Positions 1-7,286 of a stretch of 64,000 nt of DNA are shown piece after piece. Position 1 is the first letter of the stretch. Every line of letters begins with the position of its first letter. The notes beneath the pieces are model-generated. The model was not told where the DNA came from. It ran no database searches and saw only the letters and a list, made by a program, of their open reading frames with translations. The DNA is from UBA1573 sp034005165 (GTDB lineage: Bacteria > Pseudomonadota > Alphaproteobacteria > Micavibrionales > Micavibrionaceae), in NCBI GenBank assembly GCA_034005165.1, contig JAVEVE010000001.1, positions 124,001-188,000 on the forward strand. The letters are read 5' to 3'. Both the position numbers and the translations under genes were made by a program.

Positions 1-3
1 AGT

Positions 4-1344
4 CTATTTAGAGTTTTCACGCATCAGGGACAATCCCTGCAACAGATCAAGTGCGCGCGCTAATTGATAATCTTTATCAGACTCTTTCTCTGCTGCCTTT
101 TTATTATCATTTGCAGCATTTTCCTCTTTTGCAGGTTGATTTGTAGGATTGCTCAGCGCTCCCTTCAGGTCTTCTTCGTGGATCCCCATTTCTTCAAGTT
201 TTTCAATTTTTGCTTGATCTACAACAATATCAGGATCAATGCCCTTTCCTTGAATGGAACGACCTGACGGAGTGAAGTAACGAGCCGTCGTCAAACGCAA
301 AGCTCCATCGCCCGAAACAGGAATAACAGTCTGGACCGATCCCTTGCCGAAGGACCTGGTTCCCATCAGGACTGCGCGGCGATGATCTTGTAAAGCGCCG
401 GCAACAATCTCGGAAGCAGATGCAGATCCGCCGTTAATCAGAACAACAATCGGCAATCCTTTTGCCAAATCTCCTGGCAAGGCGTTATCGCGTTTAATAT
501 CTGTTTCGGTACGACCTCTTGTAGAAACAATTTCGCCTTGATCAAGAAATGCATCGGATACTGCAATGGCTTGATCTAATAAACCACCAGGATTGTTGCG
601 CAAATCAAGAACATATCCGCTGAGTTTGTCACCAACCTCGGCATCAATTTTTGTAATTGCATTTTTTAATCCGTCATATGTGTTCCGGTTAAATTGATTA
701 ACGCGGATATAACCAATCGTATCATTTTCGACACGGAACTTTACAGGCTGGATTTTTATAACATCACGAACAATGCTTATAAACAATGGTTCGGAAGAAC
801 CTTCACGGCGAACCGTCAGTTCAATGGCTGTACCAACTTTACCGCGCATTTTTTCAACGGCTTCCGAAAGTGTCATCCCTACAATAGGTTTTTTATCAAG
901 ATGCGTAATATAATCGCCGGCTTTGATACCTGCTTTAAACGCAGGTGTATCATCAATAGGGGATATAACTTTAACCAGGCCATCTTCCATCGTGACTTCA
1001 ATTCCCAAGCCACCGAACTCACCCTTTGTTTGGACTTTCATATCGTCAAAGTCCTTCATAGTCAGATAGTCGGAATGAGGGTCAAGATTTACCAACATGC
1101 CCTTGATTGCATACTCAATCAATTTTTCATCTGTAACGGGTTCAACGTATTTCTCACGTACACGTTCGAAGGCCTCTCCAAACAAAGCCAGTTGACGATA
1201 GGTATCATCAGGGGTTTGTTTATCAAAGGCTTCTTGCTGAGCTTTGGCATCGGCGTCTGCTTTTTCCGCTTCTTGAGCAAATGAGCAATTCGGGAGAACA
1301 AAAAGGGAGGAAGCAAGTAGCAGGGACAGACGAAAAACCGACAT
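4..1344 (-). CDS. ctpA: Carboxy-terminal processing protease CtpA (S41 family)
   Basis: A periplasmic serine protease that trims or degrades envelope proteins from their C-terminus. The N-terminus is a signal peptide (hydrophobic residues about 4-17, then SFAQ). A PDZ domain covers about residues 105-190. The S41 core holds the GGSASASE motif, whose second Ser-Ala-Ser serine (about 309) pairs with the Lys of FGKGSVQT (about 334) as the Ser-Lys dyad. Length, 446 residues, is normal. I chose the ATG at 1344 rather than an in-frame GTG 15 bases upstream, because that GTGGAG itself supplies the GGAG ribosome-binding site nine bases before the ATG. It is the last gene of the nadD-rsfS-rlmH-envC-ctpA series, 71 bases after envC, a common alphaproteobacterial order. 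Its substrates cannot be told from sequence. Confidence 0.95.
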   Translation of the reverse strand: MSVFRLSLLLASSLFVLPNCSFAQEAEKADADAKAQQEAFDKQTPDDTYRQLALFGEAFERVREKYVEPVTDEKLIEYAIKGMLVNLDPHSDYLTMKDFDDMKVQTKGEFGGLGIEVTMEDGLVKVISPIDDTPAFKAGIKAGDYITHLDKKPIVGMTLSEAVEKMRGKVGTAIELTVRREGSSEPLFISIVRDVIKIQPVKFRVENDTIGYIRVNQFNRNTYDGLKNAITKIDAEVGDKLSGYVLDLRNNPGGLLDQAIAVSDAFLDQGEIVSTRGRTETDIKRDNALPGDLAKGLPIVVLINGGSASASEIVAGALQDHRRAVLMGTRSFGKGSVQTVIPVSGDGALRLTTARYFTPSGRSIQGKGIDPDIVVDQAKIEKLEEMGIHEEDLKGALSNPTNQPAKEENAANDNKKAAEKESDKDYQLARALDLLQGLSLMRENSK

Positions 1345-1415
1345 AAATAAAGACTCCACGTGTAAAATTTATTACTCAGATATACCTGAACTTGAGATAG
1401 TCCAGATTTGTTTGA

Positions 1416-2609
1416 TTACTGTAATTTGGAGAACTGCTTGGAAGGATTAACCGGTTCTCCACGGTAACGTAATTCATAGTATAGCCGTCCTGTATAATCA
1501 GGCAAGCGTCCAAGAGGCTCTCCTGCATCAACTTTTTGCCCGACGAACGCATCAATTTTACCTAAACCGGCCACAAGGCTATGAAACTTGTTTGCATGCT
1601 GGATAAGAACAATGCTGCCATACTTTTTAAACGGACCTGCATATCGAACAGTTCCACCGACAGGGGCAGAAACCAGTGCACCTGGGCGGGCTTCAATCGT
1701 AATCCCTTGGGATACGGCACCGATGTCATCTCTCTCACCAAATTTTGTTAGGACGACGCCATTTACAGGCATTCTATTGGACCCGATTGAGCGGATATCC
1801 GCGGCACTCATTTCAGGTTGCTTGACTTTTTTTGGGCTAATCATACTTGCCGTATTGCCCGTTCTGGCCTCTAGATCTTTATTTCTCTGTTCCACCTTGG
1901 CAATCAAATCATCAAGATCCTTGGCAGTTTGGGAAAGTTTGGTAATAGAAACCTCTTTTGCTGCCATTTCGGATCGAGCATCCTTAAGCGCCGATTTACG
2001 TTGATCCATAGCAGCATCAAGCTTTTTTTGGTCAGTCTTCAAAATCTCGGAAGCTTCCTCAGCCTTTTTCTTTTTAGATTCCAATTCGGTCTTGATAGCT
2101 TCAAGCTCCTCTAGATCAAGGCGCAGTTTCTTTGATTTTCTGTCGAGCTCAGGAAGAATGGCAGAAAGAACTGTAGCTGCCTGAGCTGTCTCCAAAGGTG
2201 CATCAGGGCGTGCTATCAGTGTTTCCGGAGGGAGTCTTCGAATTCTCTCCAGAGCCATAACCAGGTCGGCAATAGATTTTTTTTGCTTGGTCAGGGAGCT
2301 TTGAATGTTGGTTTTGTCACGATCTAATTGCTTGAGTCGCGTCTCGAGATCGGATAGTTCTCTTTCCTGATCTTGTACACGTCCAGTCAGGGATACGAGG
2401 TCATTTTTAAGCCCCTTCATATCCTTTTCAATCGACTTTGCTTTAAACTCCAACTCTTTTTTGTTTTTTTGCTCGACAGCCAATTGCTCCCTGACATCTT
2501 GCGGAGATGTATTCTTTCTAGGAGGAAGAGGGGGCGTTTCAGCAAGTGCCGGTATAGCAGTCCCGCTCAGAAAGAAAAAAAGAAGCACCAAACACAAATA
2601 GAAGCGCAT
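1416..2609 (-). CDS. envC: EnvC-like murein hydrolase activator (degenerate LytM domain)
   Basis: A periplasmic coiled-coil protein that in studied bacteria recruits and activates cell-wall amidases at the division septum. It has an N-terminal signal peptide, a long charged heptad-rich coiled coil (about residues 45-240) and a C-terminal M23/LytM domain (about 290-390). The metal-binding residues of active LytM enzymes appear lost: the usual HxxxD site reads SQGITI, and the last motif His is replaced in LVAGLG. This favours an activator over an active peptidase. The ATG at 2609 is preceded by GAGGGG; a GTG three bases upstream overlaps the rlmH stop, so translation is probably coupled. The FtsEX complex that controls EnvC in E. 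coli is also encoded in this window (33-35 kb). Confidence 0.9.
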   Translation of the reverse strand: MRFYLCLVLLFFFLSGTAIPALAETPPLPPRKNTSPQDVREQLAVEQKNKKELEFKAKSIEKDMKGLKNDLVSLTGRVQDQERELSDLETRLKQLDRDKTNIQSSLTKQKKSIADLVMALERIRRLPPETLIARPDAPLETAQAATVLSAILPELDRKSKKLRLDLEELEAIKTELESKKKKAEEASEILKTDQKKLDAAMDQRKSALKDARSEMAAKEVSITKLSQTAKDLDDLIAKVEQRNKDLEARTGNTASMISPKKVKQPEMSAADIRSIGSNRMPVNGVVLTKFGERDDIGAVSQGITIEARPGALVSAPVGGTVRYAGPFKKYGSIVLIQHANKFHSLVAGLGKIDAFVGQKVDAGEPLGRLPDYTGRLYYELRYRGEPVNPSKQFSKLQ

Positions 2610-2611
2610 CA

Positions 2612-3073
2612 CTACCCCTCACGATGATAGGGGTGTCCGCTACTAATTTGCTGGGCACGATAAATTTGTTCAAGCAACATGACACGAGCCATAACATGTG
2701 GCCATGTTTGTTGCCCAAAACTAAGGAGCATATTTGCTTTTGAACGGACCTCATCGGTAAAACCTTCTGCACCACCGATGAGAAAAGAGATCTTGTCGAT
2801 ACCTGTATCCCGAAGTTTTTCTATAGTCTGCGAAAAGTCCAGACTTCTAAGCCCATCTCCGCGCTCATCAAGAACGACCACAAAAGAACTTTCGTCCAGC
2901 TTGGATAAAATCAACCTCTGCTCATGCTCTTGCTGTGTTTTTGGATCCGAATATTTGCTTTCGATTTCGGTGATTGTTACAGGCCATTTCAAACGCTGGA
3001 CATAATCTTCGATAAGGTCTTTCCATGGACCTTTTTTAACTTTTCCGACAACAAGGAGATCTATTTTGAACAT
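2612..3073 (-). CDS. rlmH: 23S rRNA (pseudouridine1915-N3)-methyltransferase RlmH
   Basis: A SPOUT-class methyltransferase that modifies pseudouridine 1915 of 23S rRNA in helix 69 of assembled ribosomes. The 153-residue length is typical. It shows the knotted-fold signature FLIGGAEGF (about residues 98-106) and ends in the family hallmark HPYHREG, the SAM-binding C-terminal tail. The gene follows rsfS by 78 bases, and its stop codon touches the start of envC. No good Shine-Dalgarno sequence is visible before the ATG. Housekeeping gene; identification is secure. Confidence 0.96.
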   Translation of the reverse strand: MFKIDLLVVGKVKKGPWKDLIEDYVQRLKWPVTITEIESKYSDPKTQQEHEQRLILSKLDESSFVVVLDERGDGLRSLDFSQTIEKLRDTGIDKISFLIGGAEGFTDEVRSKANMLLSFGQQTWPHVMARVMLLEQIYRAQQISSGHPYHREG

Positions 3074-3151
3074 ACTATGTTCATAACTGATTCTGGCCAG
3101 TTAAAGAAGGGCCAGAGAAGTTTTGATAAAGAAAAAATAGGGACGTGTAAA

Positions 3152-3547
3152 CTATACAACCAATTGGGGCCGCTGCGTTGCCTTGACCAGATCCTGTCGC
3201 CACATCTTTTCGATATTATAGAAGTCTCTGACTTCCGGACGAAAGAGATGGACAATTGCATCGCCAAGATCAACAACCACCCAATCAGCAGTTGGTAAGC
3301 CATCCACACGAAGCGCCGGGAAGCCCATAGGACCAAGCTTTTCATCAAGTTTTCCTGCCAAAGCAGCCACTTGTCTGGAAGATGTCCCGCTGGCTATAAT
3401 CATATAATCAGCGAGAGATGATTGACCATTCAGGTCAATTGCTTCTATATTTTCAGCCTTGTTTTCATCGAGGATTTGAACAATAAGATCCTTCAGATGT
3501 TCCGGACTAGGCTCACCGGATTCAAGATGCTTACCCAAGGGCTGCAC
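3152..3547 (-). CDS. rsfS: Ribosome silencing factor RsfS
   Basis: Binds ribosomal protein uL14 and blocks joining of the ribosomal subunits when nutrients are scarce. The 131-residue protein carries the family core: ADYMIIASGTSSRQVAALA at about residues 46-64, the TADWVVVDLGDAIVHLF strand-loop at about 86-102, and the RDFYNIEKMW segment near the C-terminus. It sits between nadD and rlmH, its usual neighbours. A 164-base gap separates it from nadD and holds a plausible promoter, so rsfS-rlmH-envC-ctpA may be transcribed apart from nadD. Confidence 0.95.
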   Translation of the reverse strand: MQPLGKHLESGEPSPEHLKDLIVQILDENKAENIEAIDLNGQSSLADYMIIASGTSSRQVAALAGKLDEKLGPMGFPALRVDGLPTADWVVVDLGDAIVHLFRPEVRDFYNIEKMWRQDLVKATQRPQLVV

Positions 3548-3626
3548 TCTCCTTTCTTAAGTTGAAACACATACTCAGTTTTAAGCGCAGTAAAATGCCG
3601 CCCGAAACAAGTGTTCCCTAGCGGCT

Positions 3627-3655
3627 GTTATAGCAAGTCGCAGAATTTTGGTAAA
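3627..3655 (-). promoter_or_regulatory. Putative sigma70-like promoter for rsfS operon
   Basis: On the minus strand TTTACC (3650-3655) and TATAAC (3627-3632) are separated by 17 bases, about 80 bases upstream of rsfS. The -10 matches the consensus at five of six positions and the -35 at four of six. It lies in the only sizeable gap of the nadD-ctpA series. Pattern match only. Confidence 0.35.
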
Positions 3656-3711
3656 TTAAAAAATAAGACCTATCAAAAAGACTTAATACCATCTCCTTCA
3701 TTATACTCTTT

Positions 3712-4320
3712 TTAAAGGGTAAGTTCAAATCGCCCTTTTTGTGAGCGTAAATTTGTCGAAGATTGTGCAACGCGAGATTCCGATAAGATCCAGTAAACAT
3801 GTCCTTTTTCAAGAGAATGGCGATTTCCGTACCTCGGATAATGATGCACCAAGCCTTTTGAATTATGAATAACTGTATTTCGAACAACTCGGTCAATCGT
3901 TGGACGTCCTATAAATGCAAACGGAAGCATATGAATAAGCTCTTTCCATTTGTACCAACGATGAAATTCATGCGCTATTTCTGTCCCTGCTATCCAGACA
4001 AACTCTGTATAAGGAAAATTAGCCAGAATTTTGGGAACAGTATCTATCGTGCGCGCCGTACCAAATTTACTCTCGAGATCACACACAATAATTCTCCTAT
4101 CAGTGTTTATATCTCGACACATCTGCATTCTTTCGCCCACGCTTGGAAGGCCTGCTTTCGATTTGAGGGGATTTCCTGGAGTAACAAGCCACCAGACGGC
4201 ATCCAAATCCAATGATTTGAGCGCGATTTCAGAAATATGAAGATGCCCCTCATGCGGAGGATTGAACGACCCTCCTAGCAAACCGACCCTCATACCGCGC
4301 CAGACTGGCCCGTTTAACAA
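3712..4320 (-). CDS. nadD: Nicotinate-nucleotide adenylyltransferase NadD
   Basis: Transfers AMP from ATP to nicotinate mononucleotide, the penultimate step of NAD synthesis. The nucleotidyltransferase signature GGSFNPPHEGH (about residues 16-26) gives the HxGH site as H-E-G-H. The C-terminal SSTNLR stretch corresponds to the ISSTxIR motif. The start is uncertain: the longest frame opens with TTG at 4320, whereas an ATG at 4293 begins MRVGLLGGSF. Neither has a clear ribosome-binding site. It follows atpF closely (23 bases) and precedes rsfS, its usual partner in a nadD-rsfS-rlmH series. Confidence 0.93.
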   Translation of the reverse strand: MLNGPVWRGMRVGLLGGSFNPPHEGHLHISEIALKSLDLDAVWWLVTPGNPLKSKAGLPSVGERMQMCRDINTDRRIIVCDLESKFGTARTIDTVPKILANFPYTEFVWIAGTEIAHEFHRWYKWKELIHMLPFAFIGRPTIDRVVRNTVIHNSKGLVHHYPRYGNRHSLEKGHVYWILSESRVAQSSTNLRSQKGRFELTL

Positions 4321-4343
4321 ACAGGGAGGAGGAGGGAGTTGTA

Positions 4344-4838
4344 TCAGTTCAGCTTCTCGGATATTTGTTGGATACTTTGATCTGCCAAACGGCTTACATC
4401 TGATGAAGATAATCTTTGGGAAATGATTTCAGTGGATGCTGAGACGGCAAGTTCGGCAGCATAGCGACGGATATCATCAACAGCAGAACGTTCCATTTGT
4501 TCGATACGGCTTTTCAACATATCTTCACGGCGAGCAATAGTCTCATCAAACTCGACTTCTGCTTGCTTACGATAATCTGCCGCTTGAGCTTTCGCCTTTG
4601 CAATTATAGCTTCCGCTTCTGTAGAAGCATTCGCCAAATTGGATTTATATTGAAAAAGAAGAGCTTCAGCCTCAGATTTTAATACCTCCGCAGAAGTAAT
4701 TTGCTGACGGATTTTTTCGATCTTTGCATCCATCATACCCAGAACAGATCGGCGTCCCAATACATACGCCAGGACCATAAAAGAAATAAAGGACAACAAA
4801 ACCCATAATGTCGGATCTTCGAGGAAATACTGTGCCAT
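4344..4838 (-). CDS. atpF: F0F1 ATP synthase subunit b
   Basis: One of two b-type peripheral stalk subunits that tie the F1 head to the membrane sector. It has an N-terminal membrane helix (about residues 9-28) followed by a long charged amphipathic helix to the end, typical of b subunits, and is 164 residues long. It is last in the minus-strand atpI-atpB-atpE-b'-b operon, 18 bases after b'. AAGGATAATTAGT precedes the ATG. Encoding b and b' separately is usual in alphaproteobacteria and cyanobacteria. Confidence 0.92.
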   Translation of the reverse strand: MAQYFLEDPTLWVLLSFISFMVLAYVLGRRSVLGMMDAKIEKIRQQITSAEVLKSEAEALLFQYKSNLANASTEAEAIIAKAKAQAADYRKQAEVEFDETIARREDMLKSRIEQMERSAVDDIRRYAAELAVSASTEIISQRLSSSDVSRLADQSIQQISEKLN

Positions 4839-4856
4839 ACTAATTATCCTTTATAC

Positions 4857-5528
4857 CTATGCAGCCTTTTTAACTTTGCTACTGAGAGAGAGAACAACAG
4901 ATTCTGCCTGAGAAGAATCTGCTGAAATCCCCGCCAATTTCTGTGCTGCTTGGGCAGCCAATTCGGCAGCAATTTTATTCATATCTTGCATAGCTTGATC
5001 ACGAGCACTGTTAATACGATTTTCAGCTGAAGATATTTCGTTATCATATCTTTCCCTGAAAGAAGAAAGAGCCTGATCCATACGGACTTTGGCATCGTCT
5101 TCAGCGGAACGGATTTCATGAGACGCAGCCTGACCGGCATCTTTCAAAGCAGCTTTCAATTCTGCTTCTATAAGCTCAGCCTCTTTGGACAAACGCTCTG
5201 CATCCGCAATGTGCGTATCAATATGCTGTTGACGGTTTTGAAGTGTACCGCTGATTGCAGGAAGGATGGCCTTCGAGAAAATCGTATAAAGTACAACAAA
5301 AATAACCATCATCCAGAAAATCTGGCTTGGCCAGCTGGTCGGGTCAAACTGGGGTAATCCGCCGCCACCGTGGTGAGCCGCAATATCCGCTTCTTGCTGG
5401 GTTTCAACTATTTCAAATAGTTGGCCTTCAGCAGGATGCACACCTTCAGCCGCTTCCTCAGCAAATGCCTGTTGAAGCGGAAGAAGAGCGTACACAAAGA
5501 ATGCGAATGCGTATCTGGTAAATGACAT
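4857..5528 (-). CDS. atpG: F0F1 ATP synthase subunit b' with long N-terminal extension
   Basis: The second b-type stalk subunit. The core membrane helix (about residues 70-90, following a PTSWPSQIFWM stretch) and the long charged helix after it match b' subunits. At 223 residues it is longer than its 164-residue partner, because about 65 residues precede the membrane helix: a signal-peptide-like segment ending in QQAFAEE, then a Glu/His/Gly-rich linker. Several alphaproteobacterial b' proteins have such a leader. GTAGGGG lies just before the ATG. It sits between atpE and the b gene. Confidence 0.9.
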   Translation of the reverse strand: MSFTRYAFAFFVYALLPLQQAFAEEAAEGVHPAEGQLFEIVETQQEADIAAHHGGGGLPQFDPTSWPSQIFWMMVIFVVLYTIFSKAILPAISGTLQNRQQHIDTHIADAERLSKEAELIEAELKAALKDAGQAASHEIRSAEDDAKVRMDQALSSFRERYDNEISSAENRINSARDQAMQDMNKIAAELAAQAAQKLAGISADSSQAESVVLSLSSKVKKAA

Positions 5529-5578
5529 GCGAATACCCCTACAATAATGGGTTTGACCTAACTGACTATCGGTTCGAC

Positions 5579-5803
5579 TTAGGCGAAAACCAGATAGAAA
5601 GCGATCAGCAATGCGAAAATACCGAGGGCTTCAGTTACAGCGAATGTGAACATGAATTTCTTGTCCAGCAGTTCGGCTGCGCCTGGGTTACGACCTACAG
5701 CTTCGTTGTAAGCAGCGAAGATTTTACCCAGACCCAAGGCCACACCGGCCAAAGGCAGAAGAGCAATCGCACCAGCCAACAGTTTTACAGCTTCGAGTTC
5801 CAT
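5579..5803 (-). CDS. atpE: F0F1 ATP synthase subunit c
   Basis: The proteolipid that forms the proton-driven rotor ring. The 74-residue hairpin of two membrane helices is joined by the polar loop GRNPGA, and the second helix carries the proton-binding Glu in FAVTEALGIFALL (about residue 58). A strong ribosome-binding site (AAGGAAC) precedes the ATG. It lies between atpB and b' in the F0 operon. Confidence 0.96.
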   Translation of the reverse strand: MELEAVKLLAGAIALLPLAGVALGLGKIFAAYNEAVGRNPGAAELLDKKFMFTFAVTEALGIFALLIAFYLVFA

Positions 5804-5863
5804 TTTTTACGTTCCTTTTTCTTTGGTTGACGTGAGTTAAATTTCTTATTCTACAAGCCTGGA

Positions 5864-6619
5864 TTAGTGCTCGATTTCGATCGTATCTTTCAGATAGATA
5901 CAAGCCAAAACCGCAAACACATAAGCCTGAATAAAGGCAATGAAGAATTCAAATCCGATCATAACAATATTGAAAGCTACAGGGAGCAGGGAGCCCGCCC
6001 ATGCAACACCGCCCATGGTGGCAAACATAATTGCAAATCCCGCAATAACTTTCATCAAAACGTGACCTGCAACCATATTGGCAAACAAACGGACTGACAA
6101 GGTAACGGGACGGCTAATAAAAGAGACAATCTCAATCAGAACAACCAACCACAATAACCATCCAGGAACTCCTGGAGGAACAAACAAGTGGAAGAAATGT
6201 GTTCCGTGGCGAACAATGCCGACAATCAAAACAATGAAGAACACCAAAAGAGCCAAGGCAGCAGTTACCGCCAAGTGGCTTGTATAGGTGAAGGAATATG
6301 GAACCATCCCCAACATGTTTCCGGTAATAACAACCATAAACAGGGTAAAGATCAACGGAAAGTACTCTTTTCCTTTTTGACCTATATTATCTGTAATAAG
6401 GTTTTCAACAAATCCGTAGATTTCTTCGCCGATCAATTGCATGCGACCGGGAACGATGGATTTTCTGCTGGAAGACACTCCGAGAAGGATCAGAGAGCAA
6501 ACTGCTCCAATAACCATCCATAGAGCAGAGTTAGTAAAAGAGAGGTCAACTCCACCTAATATCAATCGTTCGCCAATTGGCTGGATTTGAAACTGGTGCA
6601 TCGGATCGTGAGTGGCCAA
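5864..6619 (-). CDS. atpB: F0F1 ATP synthase subunit a
   Basis: The membrane stator that forms the proton half-channels next to the c-ring. It is 251 residues with several membrane helices. The essential Arg lies in RPVTLSVRLFANMVAGH (about residues 165-185). The start is a TTG at 6619: GAGGA lies eight bases upstream of it, while the next in-frame ATG at 6601 is less well placed. It follows atpI and precedes atpE. Confidence 0.95.
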   Translation of the reverse strand: MATHDPMHQFQIQPIGERLILGGVDLSFTNSALWMVIGAVCSLILLGVSSSRKSIVPGRMQLIGEEIYGFVENLITDNIGQKGKEYFPLIFTLFMVVITGNMLGMVPYSFTYTSHLAVTAALALLVFFIVLIVGIVRHGTHFFHLFVPPGVPGWLLWLVVLIEIVSFISRPVTLSVRLFANMVAGHVLMKVIAGFAIMFATMGGVAWAGSLLPVAFNIVMIGFEFFIAFIQAYVFAVLACIYLKDTIEIEH

Positions 6620-6647
6620 GATATAAATCCTCTTTGGTCAAGCTATT

Positions 6648-7004
6648 CTAGTTTAGTCCGCTTTCATCGAAATTCGCGCTCTGTTTAGCCTGTTTTTGAG
6701 TATCTTGCAACCGTTTTGAATCAAGTGGGGTTGCGATATTTTGGCTCGACTTGTAAATAGCCCAAAAACCCGCCAAAACCCCAAGAAAAGCAAGGCTTAT
6801 AAAGAAGGTAGGTCTAGTGCCGGCGAGATAATCTATACCTATTCCTATCCCACCGCACACAATCGGAGTTGCGATAAGCTCATATGCACGGCCTAAATCG
6901 CTTTTATTATCCTGTATATTATTACTTTGTGATTCGACCGGACTTCCGATGTCCTTTTTGAGGTCTTTCAGTCTATTTTGTATATCTTTTAAGTCTTCAG
7001 ACAT
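6648..7004 (-). CDS. atpI: AtpI-family F0F1 ATP synthase assembly protein
   Basis: A small membrane protein of the AtpI/AtpZ family, thought to help assemble the c-ring or supply Mg2+. The 118-residue protein has a charged N-terminal helix and two membrane helices in the second half (about residues 45-95) around IGIGIDYLAGTRP. I chose the ATG at 7004 because GAGGA lies five to six bases before it. An in-frame start 72 bases upstream would add 24 residues that do not look like the family. First gene of the F0 operon. Confidence 0.85.
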   Translation of the reverse strand: MSEDLKDIQNRLKDLKKDIGSPVESQSNNIQDNKSDLGRAYELIATPIVCGGIGIGIDYLAGTRPTFFISLAFLGVLAGFWAIYKSSQNIATPLDSKRLQDTQKQAKQSANFDESGLN

Positions 7005-7226
7005 ATTTTCCTCGAAATTACATATAAACATGAATATTCCATACATACGCATATAACGTACCAATTCTTTACGCACGCTATGGCACCAATGTTAATCGTC
7101 CTAACTGAGGCATATGTCCTGCAACGAATATTGTCTCATTAAGCGACCAAGAGCTACCAGAAGAACCGCCAATTGTACAGATAGTACAAAAACTCGCACG
7201 CGCAACGGATGGTCCCCATGATATTA

Positions 7227-7259
7227 TTAAAGCCGCCCTGTATGTCTAGGCGGCTTTAA
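7227..7259 (-). terminator. Hairpin terminator downstream of smc
   Basis: A perfect 11-base-pair stem (7227-7237 with 7249-7259), with a GCCGCC core and an 11-base loop, lies 27 bases past the smc stop. On the minus strand the stem ends in TTTAA followed by TAATAT, a modest U-rich tail. The rest of the 7005-7286 gap must hold the atp operon promoter, which I could not place, and a decayed-looking reading frame described in the findings. Confidence 0.6.
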
Positions 7260-7286
7260 AGAAGAACTCAATTTAATAGGCACAGA

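Noticed and set aside
694..1284. Long plus-strand open frame opposite ctpA
   Set aside because: It is the antisense shadow of a well supported gene and the translation resembles no protein.
1416..2609. Loss of LytM catalytic residues in the EnvC-like protein
   Set aside because: Degenerate LytM domains are the rule in EnvC-type amidase activators, so this is expected and not a sign of decay.
4857..5528. Long leader on ATP synthase subunit b'
   Set aside because: Similar leader segments exist in other alphaproteobacterial b' subunits; not enough to claim novelty.
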